Below, one piece after another: positions 19,133-28,254 of a stretch of DNA of 64,000 bases. Both the position numbers and the translations under genes were made by a program. Positions within the stretch are counted from its first letter, which is position 1; each line of letters opens with the position of its first letter. Source of the stretch: Carnobacterium inhibens subsp. inhibens DSM 13024 (GTDB lineage Bacteria > Bacillota > Bacilli > Lactobacillales > Carnobacteriaceae); the NCBI RefSeq assembly GCF_000746825.1, contig NZ_JQIV01000006.1, positions 2,470,501 to 2,534,500 on the forward strand, read 5' to 3'. The notes under the pieces are model-generated. The model was not told the DNA's origin. It saw nothing but the letters and a program-made list of their open reading frames with translations, and did no database searches.

Positions 19133-20950
19133 ATGAGCGAGTCAAAAAAATTACCAAAAAGAAACGAAGTACCGAGTGAATGGACATGGGATTTAGAAGT
19201 TGTTTTTAAGTCAGATGACGATTTTACTCTTTCTTATAAAGAATTAGAAACAAAAGTTAAGACTGTTGTGTCTTACAAAGGTACACTAAATGAAGGATCA
19301 AAAAGTTTCTTAAAAGCTATTCAAGCTATTTTGGACTTATCGAATCAATTAGAAACAATATACGTGTATGCTCAATTAAAGAACGATCAAGATACAACTA
19401 ATTCAACGTATCAAGGCATGTATGAACAAGCTACTAAATTAGCAACACAAGCAAGTGAAGCTATTTCGTGGTTTGAACCGGAAGTATTAGAATTATCTGA
19501 AGAAACTTTGGCGCGCTATTTTAATGAAAACGATGACTTAGCTATCTACAAACATTTTATTGATCAATTAACAGCTGCTAGAAAGCATGTACTTAGCGCT
19601 AATGAAGAAGCTTTATTAGCAGGTGCTGGAGAAATCTTTAATGCTTCAAGCCGAACTTTTAACATATTGAATAATGCAGATATTACTTTTCCAACTATTA
19701 AAGATGAAAATGGAAATGATATCCAATTGTCGCATGGAGTTTATGGACAGTTAATGGAAAGTACTGACCGCTCTGTTCGTGAAGCTGCTTTTAAAAATCT
19801 TTATAAAGTATATGATGGATTGCAAAATACTTTTTCAAGTACCCTTTCTTCTCATGTTAAATACCACAATTACAATGCAAAAGTACACCATTATGACTCT
19901 GCACGGGAGAAAGCATTAAGCAGTAACCATATTCCGGAATCTGTTTATGATACATTGCTTGATGTCGTACATGAGCATTTGCCTTTGTTGCATCGCTATG
20001 TTGCTTTAAGAAAAGAACTTTTAAATGTAGAAGAGCTTCATATGTATGATATGTACACGCCTATTAGTGGTGAGGCTGGGATTAAATATACTTATGAAGA
20101 AGCTGAAGCAGAAACTATGAAAGCCTTAAAACCACTTGGAGAAGAGTATTTATCTGTGTTGAAGAAAGCTTTCAATAATCGATGGATTGATGTTATGGAG
20201 AATGAAGGGAAAAGAAGTGGAGCATACTCTTCAGGTGCTTATGAAACAAGTCCTTATATTCTTTTAAATTGGCATGATTCTCTTAATCATTTATATACTC
20301 TCGTTCATGAATTAGGGCACAGCGTTCACAGTTACTACACTCGGACAAATCAGCCTTATGTATATGGAGATTATTCCATTTTCTTAGCAGAGATAGCTTC
20401 TACTACAAATGAAAATATTTTAACAGATTATTTATTGGAAACTCAAAAAGATCCAAAAGTTAGAGCTTATGTACTAAATCATTATTTAGATGGATTCAAA
20501 GGAACGATCTTCAGACAAACACAGTTTGCTGAATTTGAACATTTTATTCATGAAGAGGCAGAAAAGGGTACACCTTTAACTAGCGAATTTTTAAATAACT
20601 ACTATGGTGAACTTAATGCGCGTTACTATGGCCCAGATGTTGAAAAAGATCCTGAAATAGCTTTAGAATGGACCAGAATACCACATTTTTACTATAATTA
20701 TTATGTTTACCAATATTCAACAGGCTTTTCAGCTGCTACAGCTCTAGCAGATAAAATTGTTAAAGGTGAAGATAGAGCTTTAGATAACTATTTAACCTAT
20801 TTAAAATCTGGAAATAGTGATTATCCTATCGAAGTAATGAAAAAAGCTGGAGTAGACATGACAGAGAAAACGTATATAGAAGATGCTATGAAAGTATTTG
20901 AAACAAGGTTAAACGAGTTAGAAGAATTGATTGAAACACTAAAAGATTAA
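19133..20950 (+). CDS. pepF: Oligoendopeptidase F
   Basis: A 605-residue M3 zinc peptidase; the active-site HELGH is at residues 392-396 (LVHELGHSVHSYY). It cleaves peptides of about 7-17 residues in the cytoplasm of lactic acid bacteria. GGGGG at 19121-19125 fixes the start at 19133 rather than an in-frame ATG at 19091. Length agrees with PepF of Lactococcus (about 600). With OppBCDF and PepA it fits a peptide-nutrition set. Confidence 0.95.
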   Translation: MSESKKLPKRNEVPSEWTWDLEVVFKSDDDFTLSYKELETKVKTVVSYKGTLNEGSKSFLKAIQAILDLSNQLETIYVYAQLKNDQDTTNSTYQGMYEQATKLATQASEAISWFEPEVLELSEETLARYFNENDDLAIYKHFIDQLTAARKHVLSANEEALLAGAGEIFNASSRTFNILNNADITFPTIKDENGNDIQLSHGVYGQLMESTDRSVREAAFKNLYKVYDGLQNTFSSTLSSHVKYHNYNAKVHHYDSAREKALSSNHIPESVYDTLLDVVHEHLPLLHRYVALRKELLNVEELHMYDMYTPISGEAGIKYTYEEAEAETMKALKPLGEEYLSVLKKAFNNRWIDVMENEGKRSGAYSSGAYETSPYILLNWHDSLNHLYTLVHELGHSVHSYYTRTNQPYVYGDYSIFLAEIASTTNENILTDYLLETQKDPKVRAYVLNHYLDGFKGTIFRQTQFAEFEHFIHEEAEKGTPLTSEFLNNYYGELNARYYGPDVEKDPEIALEWTRIPHFYYNYYVYQYSTGFSAATALADKIVKGEDRALDNYLTYLKSGNSDYPIEVMKKAGVDMTEKTYIEDAMKVFETRLNELEELIETLKD

Positions 20951-20993
20951 ACTCAACTAATTAAAAATGAGGTTGGTTAGAAATTTCTGCAAC

Positions 20994-21035
20994 AAAAAAA
21001 CGTTCATTTGCGAAAATTGCAATGAATGTTTTTTT
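20994..21035 (+). terminator. Terminator after pepF
   Basis: AAAAAACGTTCATT pairs with AATGAATGTTTTTT, with T7. Confidence 0.88.
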
Positions 21036-21220
21036 GACTTTATAGAAGTTATGAAGCAGATTTTTGGCTCAATACCTTTATTTCAATTTATTTGCTTACC
21101 TTTTGCCTAACTTAGAGAAACCACATCAAAAATGAAATCAGTTTTTCAGGAACATAAGAAAATAAAGTTGAGGATAACCTTTTTTCCTTTATTTAACTAT
21201 GCATACTAAAATAGATCAAA

Positions 21221-21265
21221 CAAAAGAGTGTGAGACATTTTTTCGTCTCACACTCTTTTGTTTTT
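21221..21265. terminator. Terminator after spxH (symmetric)
   Basis: CAAAAGAGTGTGAGAC pairs with GTCTCACACTCTTTTG around a short AT loop. It can act on the leftward spxH transcript and on rightward read-through. Confidence 0.88.
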
Positions 21266-21292
21266 GATTGAACGAAATAACATATACCTATT

Positions 21293-21979
21293 CTAAAGGA
21301 CTTGGAAAGAAGCTTTATTAATGGCACGAATACCTTCTTTGGCAATCATTTGGTTTCTAGCTTCAACAATCATTGGATTTGGATTGTGTAGCGCTTGAAG
21401 TAATTCAACTGTAATTCCTTCATCAATTAATAAACCATGTTCTTTGTGTTGATCACTGAATAGCACACAAGAAGGAGTATTATAAGCATTCATTTCACGG
21501 GCAATTTTTTGATCTGCTTCAAAAGAACTTTTTGTGAATTCTAAGTCTTTATCTTCAAGGAACATAGGAATGTCTAATTTAGCTTTTTTAGCTGCTTCTA
21601 AAACAAGTTTTTCTGAGAAAAACTGTTTTTCTTCAATAAGTGCATGTTGCAATTCTAATAGAAAGTTGCGACCTTTTTTCTTTCCTTGCATAGTTGCAGC
21701 TGAATAATAAAGACAAATATCATAAGTCATTGAGCAAACATCATTACGAAAAGCTAAATCATTTTTTGGCAAGTTATTGGTAGAAAGATAGTTATTAATC
21801 GTACTTAAATTATGAACAGGAATAAAGTTAACACGAATTTTACTAGTAGATTTTTCAATGAATTGTAAAACTTCTTTTTCAGAGTTCAAACAGTTAGGGT
21901 CAATTGGGTTAATAAACAAATAAATTTCAAGCATTTCATTATAAGTAGATTCATTTTTAGTATGCATAGTTGAGAACAT
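21293..21979 (-). CDS. spxH: ClpXP adaptor SpxH (YjbH family, DsbA-like)
   Basis: A 228-residue thioredoxin/DsbA-fold protein of the YjbH family, which in Bacillus and Staphylococcus delivers Spx to ClpXP. The segment equivalent to the CxxC site reads NPIDPNCLNSEK, so only the second cysteine is kept. The rest of the fold and the length suit the family. GGTGAAG lies seven bases before the ATG. It is transcribed opposite to its neighbours, between pepF and relQ as in B. subtilis and Listeria. Confidence 0.8.
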   Translation of the reverse strand: MFSTMHTKNESTYNEMLEIYLFINPIDPNCLNSEKEVLQFIEKSTSKIRVNFIPVHNLSTINNYLSTNNLPKNDLAFRNDVCSMTYDICLYYSAATMQGKKKGRNFLLELQHALIEEKQFFSEKLVLEAAKKAKLDIPMFLEDKDLEFTKSSFEADQKIAREMNAYNTPSCVLFSDQHKEHGLLIDEGITVELLQALHNPNPMIVEARNQMIAKEGIRAINKASFQVL

Positions 21980-22429
21980 TTATCTTCACCTTAGTCTTAG
22001 TATTTTTTTATTCTATATATAGTGCATAAGCAATCTGTTTTGCTAACAAATATACTTTATCAAAAATGACTAAAAAAATATAATAAAGGATCTTGCTTTT
22101 GAATAAAAATTAGTACGATTTGTAACAAAGTCGCCACATTTCATTTGAAACCCTTTAATACTACTGTTTATTGAGTGGTCTAATCTTCAATTTTTCGCTT
22201 ATTCTTTTAAAATGGTTCAATTTTAAACTCTGTTTAAAAATTATATACTGGTGTTGAACTAATTTTTTCGCCGTACTTCATATTTAATTAAGTGTAAAAT
22301 TTTTTTCAATTATTCGTTATATGATTTCAATCTTAGGCTATTTCTTCTTTCTTAATAAATATGTTAAAATATAGTCATATAGCACTTTTAAAGTGCGAAA
22401 TCTTAAGCTTCTAAAAGAGGGTATAAAAG
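21980..22429. other. Gene-free region between spxH and relQ
   Basis: About 450 AT-rich bases between divergent genes. No gene was recognised; in B. subtilis a globin and a CYTH gene occupy this spot. Near the relQ end lie -10-like TTAAAAT/TATAGT sequences (22364-22375) and a palindrome. Confidence 0.6.
22382..22396. promoter_or_regulatory. Perfect palindrome at the relQ transcription start
   Basis: GCACTTT-T-AAAGTGC, arms of seven bases around one base, lies just after the -10-like sequence and 34 bases before relQ. It is placed where a repressor would block initiation. Confidence 0.4.
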
Positions 22430-23077
22430 ATGGATCAAAATTGGGAAGAATTTTTAACACCTTATAATCAAGCAGTTGAAGAATTAAAAGTAAAATTAAA
22501 AGGTATGCGCAAGGAATTTAGTAAAGGTAATTTACATATTCCAATTGAATTTGTTACTGGAAGAGTAAAACCAGTTAATAGTATTATTGAAAAAGCTGCA
22601 CTACGAAATATCCCTCTCGATAAATTAGAAATAGAAATGCAAGACATAGCCGGATTAAGGATTATGTGTCAATTTGTAGAGGATATTCACGAAGTAGTTA
22701 GACTTTTAAGAAATAGAAACGATATGAAAATTATTGAAGAACGAGACTATATAACGAACAAAAAGGAAAGTGGTTACCGGTCTTATCATATTGTATTCGA
22801 ATATCCGGTCCAACTTATTAATGGGGAAAAAAGGATTCTTGGTGAAATACAAGTACGTACTTTAGCTATGAACTTTTGGGCAACGATTGAACATTCATTG
22901 AACTATAAGTATCAAGGTGAATTTCCAGATGCCATTAATGTTCGTTTAAAACGAGCAGCAGAAGCCGCTTTTCAATTAGATGAAGAAATGTCACAAATTA
23001 GAGAAGAAATACAAGAGGCGCAGCATTTATTTTCTAATAGTAAGAGAGCGACGGTCGAGAAAACGCAAAAAGACTGA
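22430..23077 (+). CDS. relQ: Small alarmone synthetase RelQ
   Basis: A 215-residue GTP pyrophosphokinase (RelA_SpoT domain only, no hydrolase or regulatory domains). Motifs DIAGLRIMCQF, KESGYRSYHIVFEYP and GEIQVRT are those of RelQ/YjbM. It makes (p)ppGpp from ATP and GTP or GDP as a tetramer. AGAGGG at 22415-22420 precedes the ATG. It is first in a rightward run with nadK, rluD and mgtE, the same order as Bacillus yjbM-yjbN-yjbO. Confidence 0.95.
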   Translation: MDQNWEEFLTPYNQAVEELKVKLKGMRKEFSKGNLHIPIEFVTGRVKPVNSIIEKAALRNIPLDKLEIEMQDIAGLRIMCQFVEDIHEVVRLLRNRNDMKIIEERDYITNKKESGYRSYHIVFEYPVQLINGEKRILGEIQVRTLAMNFWATIEHSLNYKYQGEFPDAINVRLKRAAEAAFQLDEEMSQIREEIQEAQHLFSNSKRATVEKTQKD

Positions 23078-23171
23078 TAGGATTAGATTCTTGAATGAGT
23101 TTTTTTAAAAGCGTATTGGTTGAGGCTGTTGCAGCAACATGTTTAAATAAAAAAGGAAGGGGAGGACAGAT

Positions 23172-23984
23172 TTGAGAATAGCTGTAGTTAATAACAACGT
23201 AGAGCAATCTTTAAAATTGGCCGAACAGTTTCGAATACTGTGTTTGCAAAATAATCTTTTGCTAGATGATAAAAACCCAGATGTCGTTGTAACAATCGGT
23301 GGAGATGGAACCTTGTTATCTGCTTTTCATAGATATGCCCACATGCTGGATCAAGTACGATTTGTAGGAGTCCATACAGGCCATTTAGGTTTTTATACTG
23401 ATTGGCGAGATTATGAATTAGAAGATTTAGTCATAAGTTTGCTTCATGATGAAGGTGAAAGTGTAAGTTATCCTTTACTTGATGTTAAAGTAACTTATCA
23501 AGGACAAAAAGAGTCTTCTCATTTTTTGTCTTTGAATGAATCTACGATGAAACGTATAGATGGAACGATGGTTTGTGATGTCTTCATAAAAGATGAGTTA
23601 TTTGAACGGTTTAGGGGTGATGGAATGTGTATCTCAACACCTACAGGTTCAACAGGGTACAATAAGTCTGTAGGAGGTGCGGTCATTCATCCTAGATTAG
23701 AAGCTCTGCAATTAACCGAAATTGCGCCCATTAATAATCGCGTTTTTCGCATTTTAGGCTCACCGTTGATCGTAGCACGAGATGAGTGGATTAGAATTAA
23801 ACCACTTACAACAGAAGGATTTGTTTTAACAATTGATCAATTGACGTCTTCTGAGAAAAATATTACAGAATTAAATTATTGCATTGCGAAAGAACGCATT
23901 CACTTTGCTCGATACAGACATACTCATTTCTGGAGTCGGGTTGAAGATGCTTTTATTGGAGCGAAAAAAAATTATGAAGTTTAG
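23172..23984 (+). CDS. nadK: NAD kinase
   Basis: A 270-residue kinase that makes NADP from NAD. GGDGT at 43-47 (TIGGDGTLLSAFHR), the NE motif (LNESTMKR, near 120) and PTGSTGYNKS are present. It starts with TTG behind an extended GGAAGGGGAGGA. The gene overlaps rluD by 11 bases, which implies translational coupling. Length matches the short Gram-positive enzyme. Confidence 0.95.
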   Translation: MRIAVVNNNVEQSLKLAEQFRILCLQNNLLLDDKNPDVVVTIGGDGTLLSAFHRYAHMLDQVRFVGVHTGHLGFYTDWRDYELEDLVISLLHDEGESVSYPLLDVKVTYQGQKESSHFLSLNESTMKRIDGTMVCDVFIKDELFERFRGDGMCISTPTGSTGYNKSVGGAVIHPRLEALQLTEIAPINNRVFRILGSPLIVARDEWIRIKPLTTEGFVLTIDQLTSSEKNITELNYCIAKERIHFARYRHTHFWSRVEDAFIGAKKNYEV

Positions 23985-24885
23985 TTGGACATATGAATTG
24001 CCAACTAGTTTACAAGTGAAGTCATTTTTAAAAACAAAAGGCATATCACGTAGTTTACTAGCAAAAATAAAGTTTCATGGTGGGAAAATTGAAGTCAATG
24101 AAACGGAAGTAACTGTACGTTACCTTTTAAAAGATAAAGATACTGTACAAATTACGATTCCAGATGAAGCACCTCATGAAACAACCATTCCTGTCGATAT
24201 TCCTATTGATATCGTATATGAAGACGAGCACTATTTAGTTGTAAATAAACCTTATGGAGTTGCGTCAGTGCCTTCCCAAGTTCATCCGGAAGGTACAATG
24301 GCTAATCGAGTTAAAGGGTATTACGTGCGTCAAGGATACGCTAATCAAGTTATTCATATTGTAACGAGACTTGATCGTGATACGACTGGCTTAATGCTAT
24401 TTGCCAAACATGGATACGCACATGCGTTAATGGATATCCAATTAAGAGCAAAAGAAATTGAAAAGAAATATATCGCTCTTATTATGGGTCAACTAAAAAA
24501 AGCTGACCATGGATTTATTGATGCCCCAATTGCTCGTACGACTGATTCAATTATTACAAGAAGAGCTCATTCTTCTGGAAAAGAAGCTTTAACAGAGTAT
24601 TGGGTTAAAGAATCATTTCCGGAAGCTACTTTAGTCGATATTCAGTTGCATACTGGAAGAACGCATCAAATTAGGGTCCATTTTGCTCATATAGGTCATC
24701 CATTAATGGGAGATGATCTATATGGCGGATCCAAAAACAATTGGGTAGTAAGGCAAGCGTTGCATTGTAGAGCATTAAAATTTTTTCATCCGTTTACTAA
24801 TGAAAAAATAAGCCTCAAACTTGAAAACCCTAAAGACATGGCTCAATGGCTACATCAGCATAAACAGCAAGAGATCAATAGTTAA
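23974..24885 (+). CDS. rluD: RluA/RluD-family pseudouridine synthase
   Basis: A 303-residue RNA pseudouridine synthase. The catalytic aspartate is in RLDRDTTGLMLFAK; an S4-like N-terminal part (about 15-60) and the C-terminal motif HTGRTHQIRVHFAHIGHP are present. It modifies uridines in rRNA; which positions cannot be told, and the symbol follows the usual label for this locus (yjbO). ATG at 23974 lies inside the nadK tail, preceded by GGAGCG at 23958-23963. Confidence 0.9.
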   Translation: MKFSWTYELPTSLQVKSFLKTKGISRSLLAKIKFHGGKIEVNETEVTVRYLLKDKDTVQITIPDEAPHETTIPVDIPIDIVYEDEHYLVVNKPYGVASVPSQVHPEGTMANRVKGYYVRQGYANQVIHIVTRLDRDTTGLMLFAKHGYAHALMDIQLRAKEIEKKYIALIMGQLKKADHGFIDAPIARTTDSIITRRAHSSGKEALTEYWVKESFPEATLVDIQLHTGRTHQIRVHFAHIGHPLMGDDLYGGSKNNWVVRQALHCRALKFFHPFTNEKISLKLENPKDMAQWLHQHKQQEINS

Positions 24886-24913
24886 TGAAATGAATTGGAA
24901 AGGGGTGTAGCCC

Positions 24914-26278
24914 TTGAAAGAGGAACAAATTGAATTTGAAGAACAAATAAAACAATTAAAAGAGTATCTAGATGCTGAGGACATCAATCAATTTAGAGAC
25001 CACTTTTTAGAATTACATGTGTATGAACAAAGTCAGGTTTATTTATCTTTATCAGATGAGGAACGATTAAGAGGATATAATTTTCTTTCTCCTAAAGAAA
25101 TGGCAGATATGTTTGAGATTCTTGAGGAAGAGGAAGAATCAGTTGAAAAGTATCTGGAAGAAATGAACCCTCAATATGCTGCAGATATGCTAAGCGAAAT
25201 GTACCGAGATAATGCTGTAGATATGTTGAATCAATTAGACCCTGCTACCATTAAAAAATATTTGAGTTTAATGCCAGCAGAAGATGCGGATGGCATTAGA
25301 AGATTATTGAAATATGAAGACGATACTGCTGGTTCTATCATGACTACTGAGTATATTTCAATTTTTGCTAATCAAACTATAAAATCAGCGATGTCAATTT
25401 TAAAAAGAAAAGCACCAGAAGCTGAAACAATTTATTATGTATATGTTGTGGACTCAAATAGAAGATTAGTGGGAGTTATTTCATTAAGAGACTTAATTGT
25501 TCATGAAGATGATGAAATGATTTTCGATATTATGGGTGATCGGTTAGTATCAGTAAATGTTAATGATGATCAAAGAGATGTTGCTCGTACGATACAAGAT
25601 TATGACTTTTTAGCTATTCCAGTTGTGGATAATGAAGAAAGATTAATTGGTATTATTACGGTAGATGATATTATTGATGTAATTAATGATGAAGCAGCCA
25701 GCGATTACTCTGGTTTAGCTGGAGTCGATGTTGAAGAGAAATCTGAGAATCCCTTTGTTGTGGCTTCAAAAAGACTTCCATGGTTGATCATTTTATTATT
25801 CCTAGGTATTGGAACATCTACTTTGATTAGTAATTTTGAAGAAATGATCAGCGAAGCAAGTATTTTAGCAGTTTTTATTTCGCTGATAACAGGAACTGCG
25901 GGGAACGCAGGAACTCAATCACTCGCCGTAGCTGTTAGGAAATTAGCGGATAACGATGAAAATAAAAGGAACTTTGGGAAACTCATTTTAAGCGAAATTT
26001 CATCAGGATTGATTACCGGTGTCGTAACAGGTGTTACTATTTTCTTAGCAGTAGGAATTTGGCAACAAAATTTTGTGTTGGGATTAGTCATAGGTATAGC
26101 GATGTTAGCAGCTATAACGATTGCTAATCTTGCTGGAAGCTTTATTCCTATCTTAATGGAAAAAATAGGATTTGACCCTGCAGTTGCAAGTGGTCCATTT
26201 ATTACAACACTTACAGATTTAACTAGTGTCTTAATTTACTTTAATATAGCTGCATTATTTATGAATTACCTAACTTAA
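24914..26278 (+). CDS. mgtE: Magnesium transporter MgtE
   Basis: A 454-residue magnesium channel. An acidic N domain (about 1-130), two CBS domains (about 135-255, ending GIITVDDIIDVI) and five membrane segments (about 280-450) appear in order. The selectivity segment with TGTAGNAGTQS and the late ASGPFITTLTDL are typical. The cytoplasmic domains sense magnesium and close the pore. It starts with TTG behind AAGGGGTG. It lies 28 bases after rluD, so it may be the last gene of the relQ run. Confidence 0.93.
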   Translation: MKEEQIEFEEQIKQLKEYLDAEDINQFRDHFLELHVYEQSQVYLSLSDEERLRGYNFLSPKEMADMFEILEEEEESVEKYLEEMNPQYAADMLSEMYRDNAVDMLNQLDPATIKKYLSLMPAEDADGIRRLLKYEDDTAGSIMTTEYISIFANQTIKSAMSILKRKAPEAETIYYVYVVDSNRRLVGVISLRDLIVHEDDEMIFDIMGDRLVSVNVNDDQRDVARTIQDYDFLAIPVVDNEERLIGIITVDDIIDVINDEAASDYSGLAGVDVEEKSENPFVVASKRLPWLIILLFLGIGTSTLISNFEEMISEASILAVFISLITGTAGNAGTQSLAVAVRKLADNDENKRNFGKLILSEISSGLITGVVTGVTIFLAVGIWQQNFVLGLVIGIAMLAAITIANLAGSFIPILMEKIGFDPAVASGPFITTLTDLTSVLIYFNIAALFMNYLT

Positions 26279-26344
26279 ATTTATTAGTAACTAAAATGGC
26301 GCGTACAACTAAAACATATGTGCAAGAGTAAAGGATGACAGGCA

Positions 26345-27361
26345 GTGCCAAAAAGAAAAAAAAAGATGACTAAAAAACAAAAAGAACAACGAACAAAGTT
26401 GATTTCTACTGGAATCATACTTTTGTTTGTTTTTTCGATTGGCTTATTTCTGGGTGAAAATAAAAATAGTGAGCTTTCTTTAAAGGAAAGAATAACTATT
26501 TTTATGGAAGAAACAGCTGGTCTTTTTAATTCTGAGGATCCAGAACCAGCTGAGACAGAGAATCAAGAAACAACCATTCGTTTTTTAGATGCTAATCAAG
26601 GATCAGCAACACTTATTCAATCGAAAGACGGTACAAATATTTTAATTGATAGTGGACGCTATGAAGACAAAGATAAAAAAATTATTCAACAACTGGACCA
26701 ATACGTTGGTACAGGCGGTAAAATTGATTTGCTGATTTTTACACATAACGATTCAGACCATATTGGTTATGGAGATCTTATTCTTAATTATTATAATGTA
26801 AAAGAAGTCTGGATGAATGGGAACGATGCTACAAGTAAAATTTATGAACGGGTATTAGATGCCATAGATGAAAGTAATGCCTTATATGCAGAACCGAAAG
26901 CTGGAGAAAAACATCAAGTAGGTCCTTTTAAAATTGATGTGTTGAACCCTACTGATCCATCAGATAATGATCAAAATGACGATTCTATTGTAACTAAAAT
27001 TACAGTTAATCAAGTTAGCGGACTTTTTAGTGGAGATGCTTCTCAAAGTATAGAAAAGGCTATTATAGATACAGGCGTGGATCTAGCAGCTGATTTTATC
27101 TTAATGGGACATCACGGATCGGACACGAGTACTAGTGAAGAATGGATTCAAGCAAGCCAACCAGAGCTTGCTCTATTTTCAGCAGGTGCAAATAACAGTT
27201 ATGGGCATCCCGGTAAAGACGCGGTTGGTCGTTTAAGAAAATATAATATTCCAGTCTATGGAACCATTGAAAATGGAACGATTACTCTTGTCATCCATGA
27301 AGACGGAACGTATACTATTAAGACTGAAAAGGGAGAGAACATTAATGAAAATGGTGCTTGA
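26345..27361 (+). CDS. ComEC-like metallo-beta-lactamase fold protein with N-terminal anchor
   Basis: A 338-residue protein starting with GTG. A basic N-terminus and one membrane segment (about 19-37) are followed by a metallo-beta-lactamase domain like the C-terminal domain of ComEC: LDANQGSATLI, LIDSGR, FTHNDSDHIGYG, GDASQSIE, LMGHHGSDTST, NSYGHPG. The active site should face outside. ComEC itself is absent here. Related proteins act as extracellular nucleases or phosphodiesterases, so the substrate is open. It overlaps the next gene, a DUF3006 protein, by 17 bases. Confidence 0.82.
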   Translation: MPKRKKKMTKKQKEQRTKLISTGIILLFVFSIGLFLGENKNSELSLKERITIFMEETAGLFNSEDPEPAETENQETTIRFLDANQGSATLIQSKDGTNILIDSGRYEDKDKKIIQQLDQYVGTGGKIDLLIFTHNDSDHIGYGDLILNYYNVKEVWMNGNDATSKIYERVLDAIDESNALYAEPKAGEKHQVGPFKIDVLNPTDPSDNDQNDDSIVTKITVNQVSGLFSGDASQSIEKAIIDTGVDLAADFILMGHHGSDTSTSEEWIQASQPELALFSAGANNSYGHPGKDAVGRLRKYNIPVYGTIENGTITLVIHEDGTYTIKTEKGENINENGA

Positions 27362-27584
27362 AGAAATAGAGGGTGATTTAGCTCGTTTTATTCCGGATGA
27401 AGGTGCATCTTTTCATGTGAAAAAAAGTTTACTGCCAGAAAAGTATCAAATAGGCGAATTGTATGAAGTTAATATTTCTGAAGGTCAAGTTAGTATGATT
27501 GAGCCTTTAAAAGAAGAAACACAGGAAAGACTTGCTAAAATGAGACAAAAGCGAAAGAAATTATTAAATAAAAGAAAAAAATAA
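27345..27584 (+). CDS. DUF3006-like small protein
   Basis: A 79-residue protein starting MKMVLEEIEGDLARFIPDEG, a small beta-barrel-like sequence with a lysine-rich C-terminus (RQKRKKLLNKRKK). It matches the DUF3006 pattern; such genes are commonly found beside ComEC-like metallo-beta-lactamase genes. GGGAGA at 27331-27336 fixes the start at 27345, inside the upstream gene. Function unknown; coupling suggests it is made in step with its neighbour. Confidence 0.75.
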   Translation: MKMVLEEIEGDLARFIPDEGASFHVKKSLLPEKYQIGELYEVNISEGQVSMIEPLKEETQERLAKMRQKRKKLLNKRKK

Positions 27585-27596
27585 CTATTAAAATTA

Positions 27597-27646
27597 GGCT
27601 GTAAAAACGGAGAACTTAGTTCCAGTTTTTACAACCTTTAATTTTT
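27597..27646. terminator. Terminator between convergent DUF3006 and GNAT genes
   Basis: GGCTGTAAAAAC pairs with GTTTTTACAACC with minor bulges, followed by a T-rich tail. Confidence 0.75.
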
Positions 27647-27660
27647 GTCAGATTGGGCGT

Positions 27661-28098
27661 TTATAAATTAAGCCTCTTAACCATCTTATGATGAGGAATT
27701 CCAGCGTCCATAAAGCTATCGCCTTCAATCTGATAACCTAATTTTTCATAAAATGATAAGGCATGATCTTGTGCATCAAGAATCAATTGATTTACCTGTT
27801 TTTCTTTTGCGTAACGTTCTATTTCTAACATTAATTGATTGCCCAAATTTTGTTTGCGGAAATCAAGCGAAACAGCTACACGTTGAACTTTAAAAGTAGT
27901 GTCATTTTTTTGATAAAGTCTTGCTGTAGATACTGCTTTATCTTCTAAATATCCAATAACATGAATCGTTTTATCTTCTAAATCATCAATTTCTAATTCT
28001 GGCGGAACATGTTGTTCTTCCACAAAAACTTTTTTTCTGATTGATATAGCATCATTGTAATAACCAGATGTTAAATCTACTGTCCAAATAAATTCCAT
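27661..28098 (-). CDS. GNAT family N-acetyltransferase (ElaA/YjcF-like)
   Basis: A 145-residue acetyltransferase. RKKVFVEEQHVPPELEID near residue 21 and the acetyl-CoA loop VAVSLDFRKQNLGNQLM (about 73-89) match the ElaA/YjcF group; the substrate is unknown. The ATG follows AGAAGGG by a short spacer. It points left, opposite to both neighbours, and stands alone. Confidence 0.82.
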   Translation of the reverse strand: MEFIWTVDLTSGYYNDAISIRKKVFVEEQHVPPELEIDDLEDKTIHVIGYLEDKAVSTARLYQKNDTTFKVQRVAVSLDFRKQNLGNQLMLEIERYAKEKQVNQLILDAQDHALSFYEKLGYQIEGDSFMDAGIPHHKMVKRLNL

Positions 28099-28254
28099 CG
28101 TTTCCCTTCTTTCTTTTACATTAAAATCGTAACATAATTAATCAAATGAATCTAGATGAAAACAACGTGAGCTTTTATCCAGACGTTCTTTATTTATTAA
28201 GGTAGATGAACTATACTAAAGAATATAAATTAAACAAGAATGGTGGTCAATGCA

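Larger units (their letters stand above)
20951..21292. other. Gene-free region between convergent pepF and spxH
   Basis: Holds one terminator at each end and about 180 bases of AT-rich DNA between them in which nothing was recognised. Confidence 0.7.
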
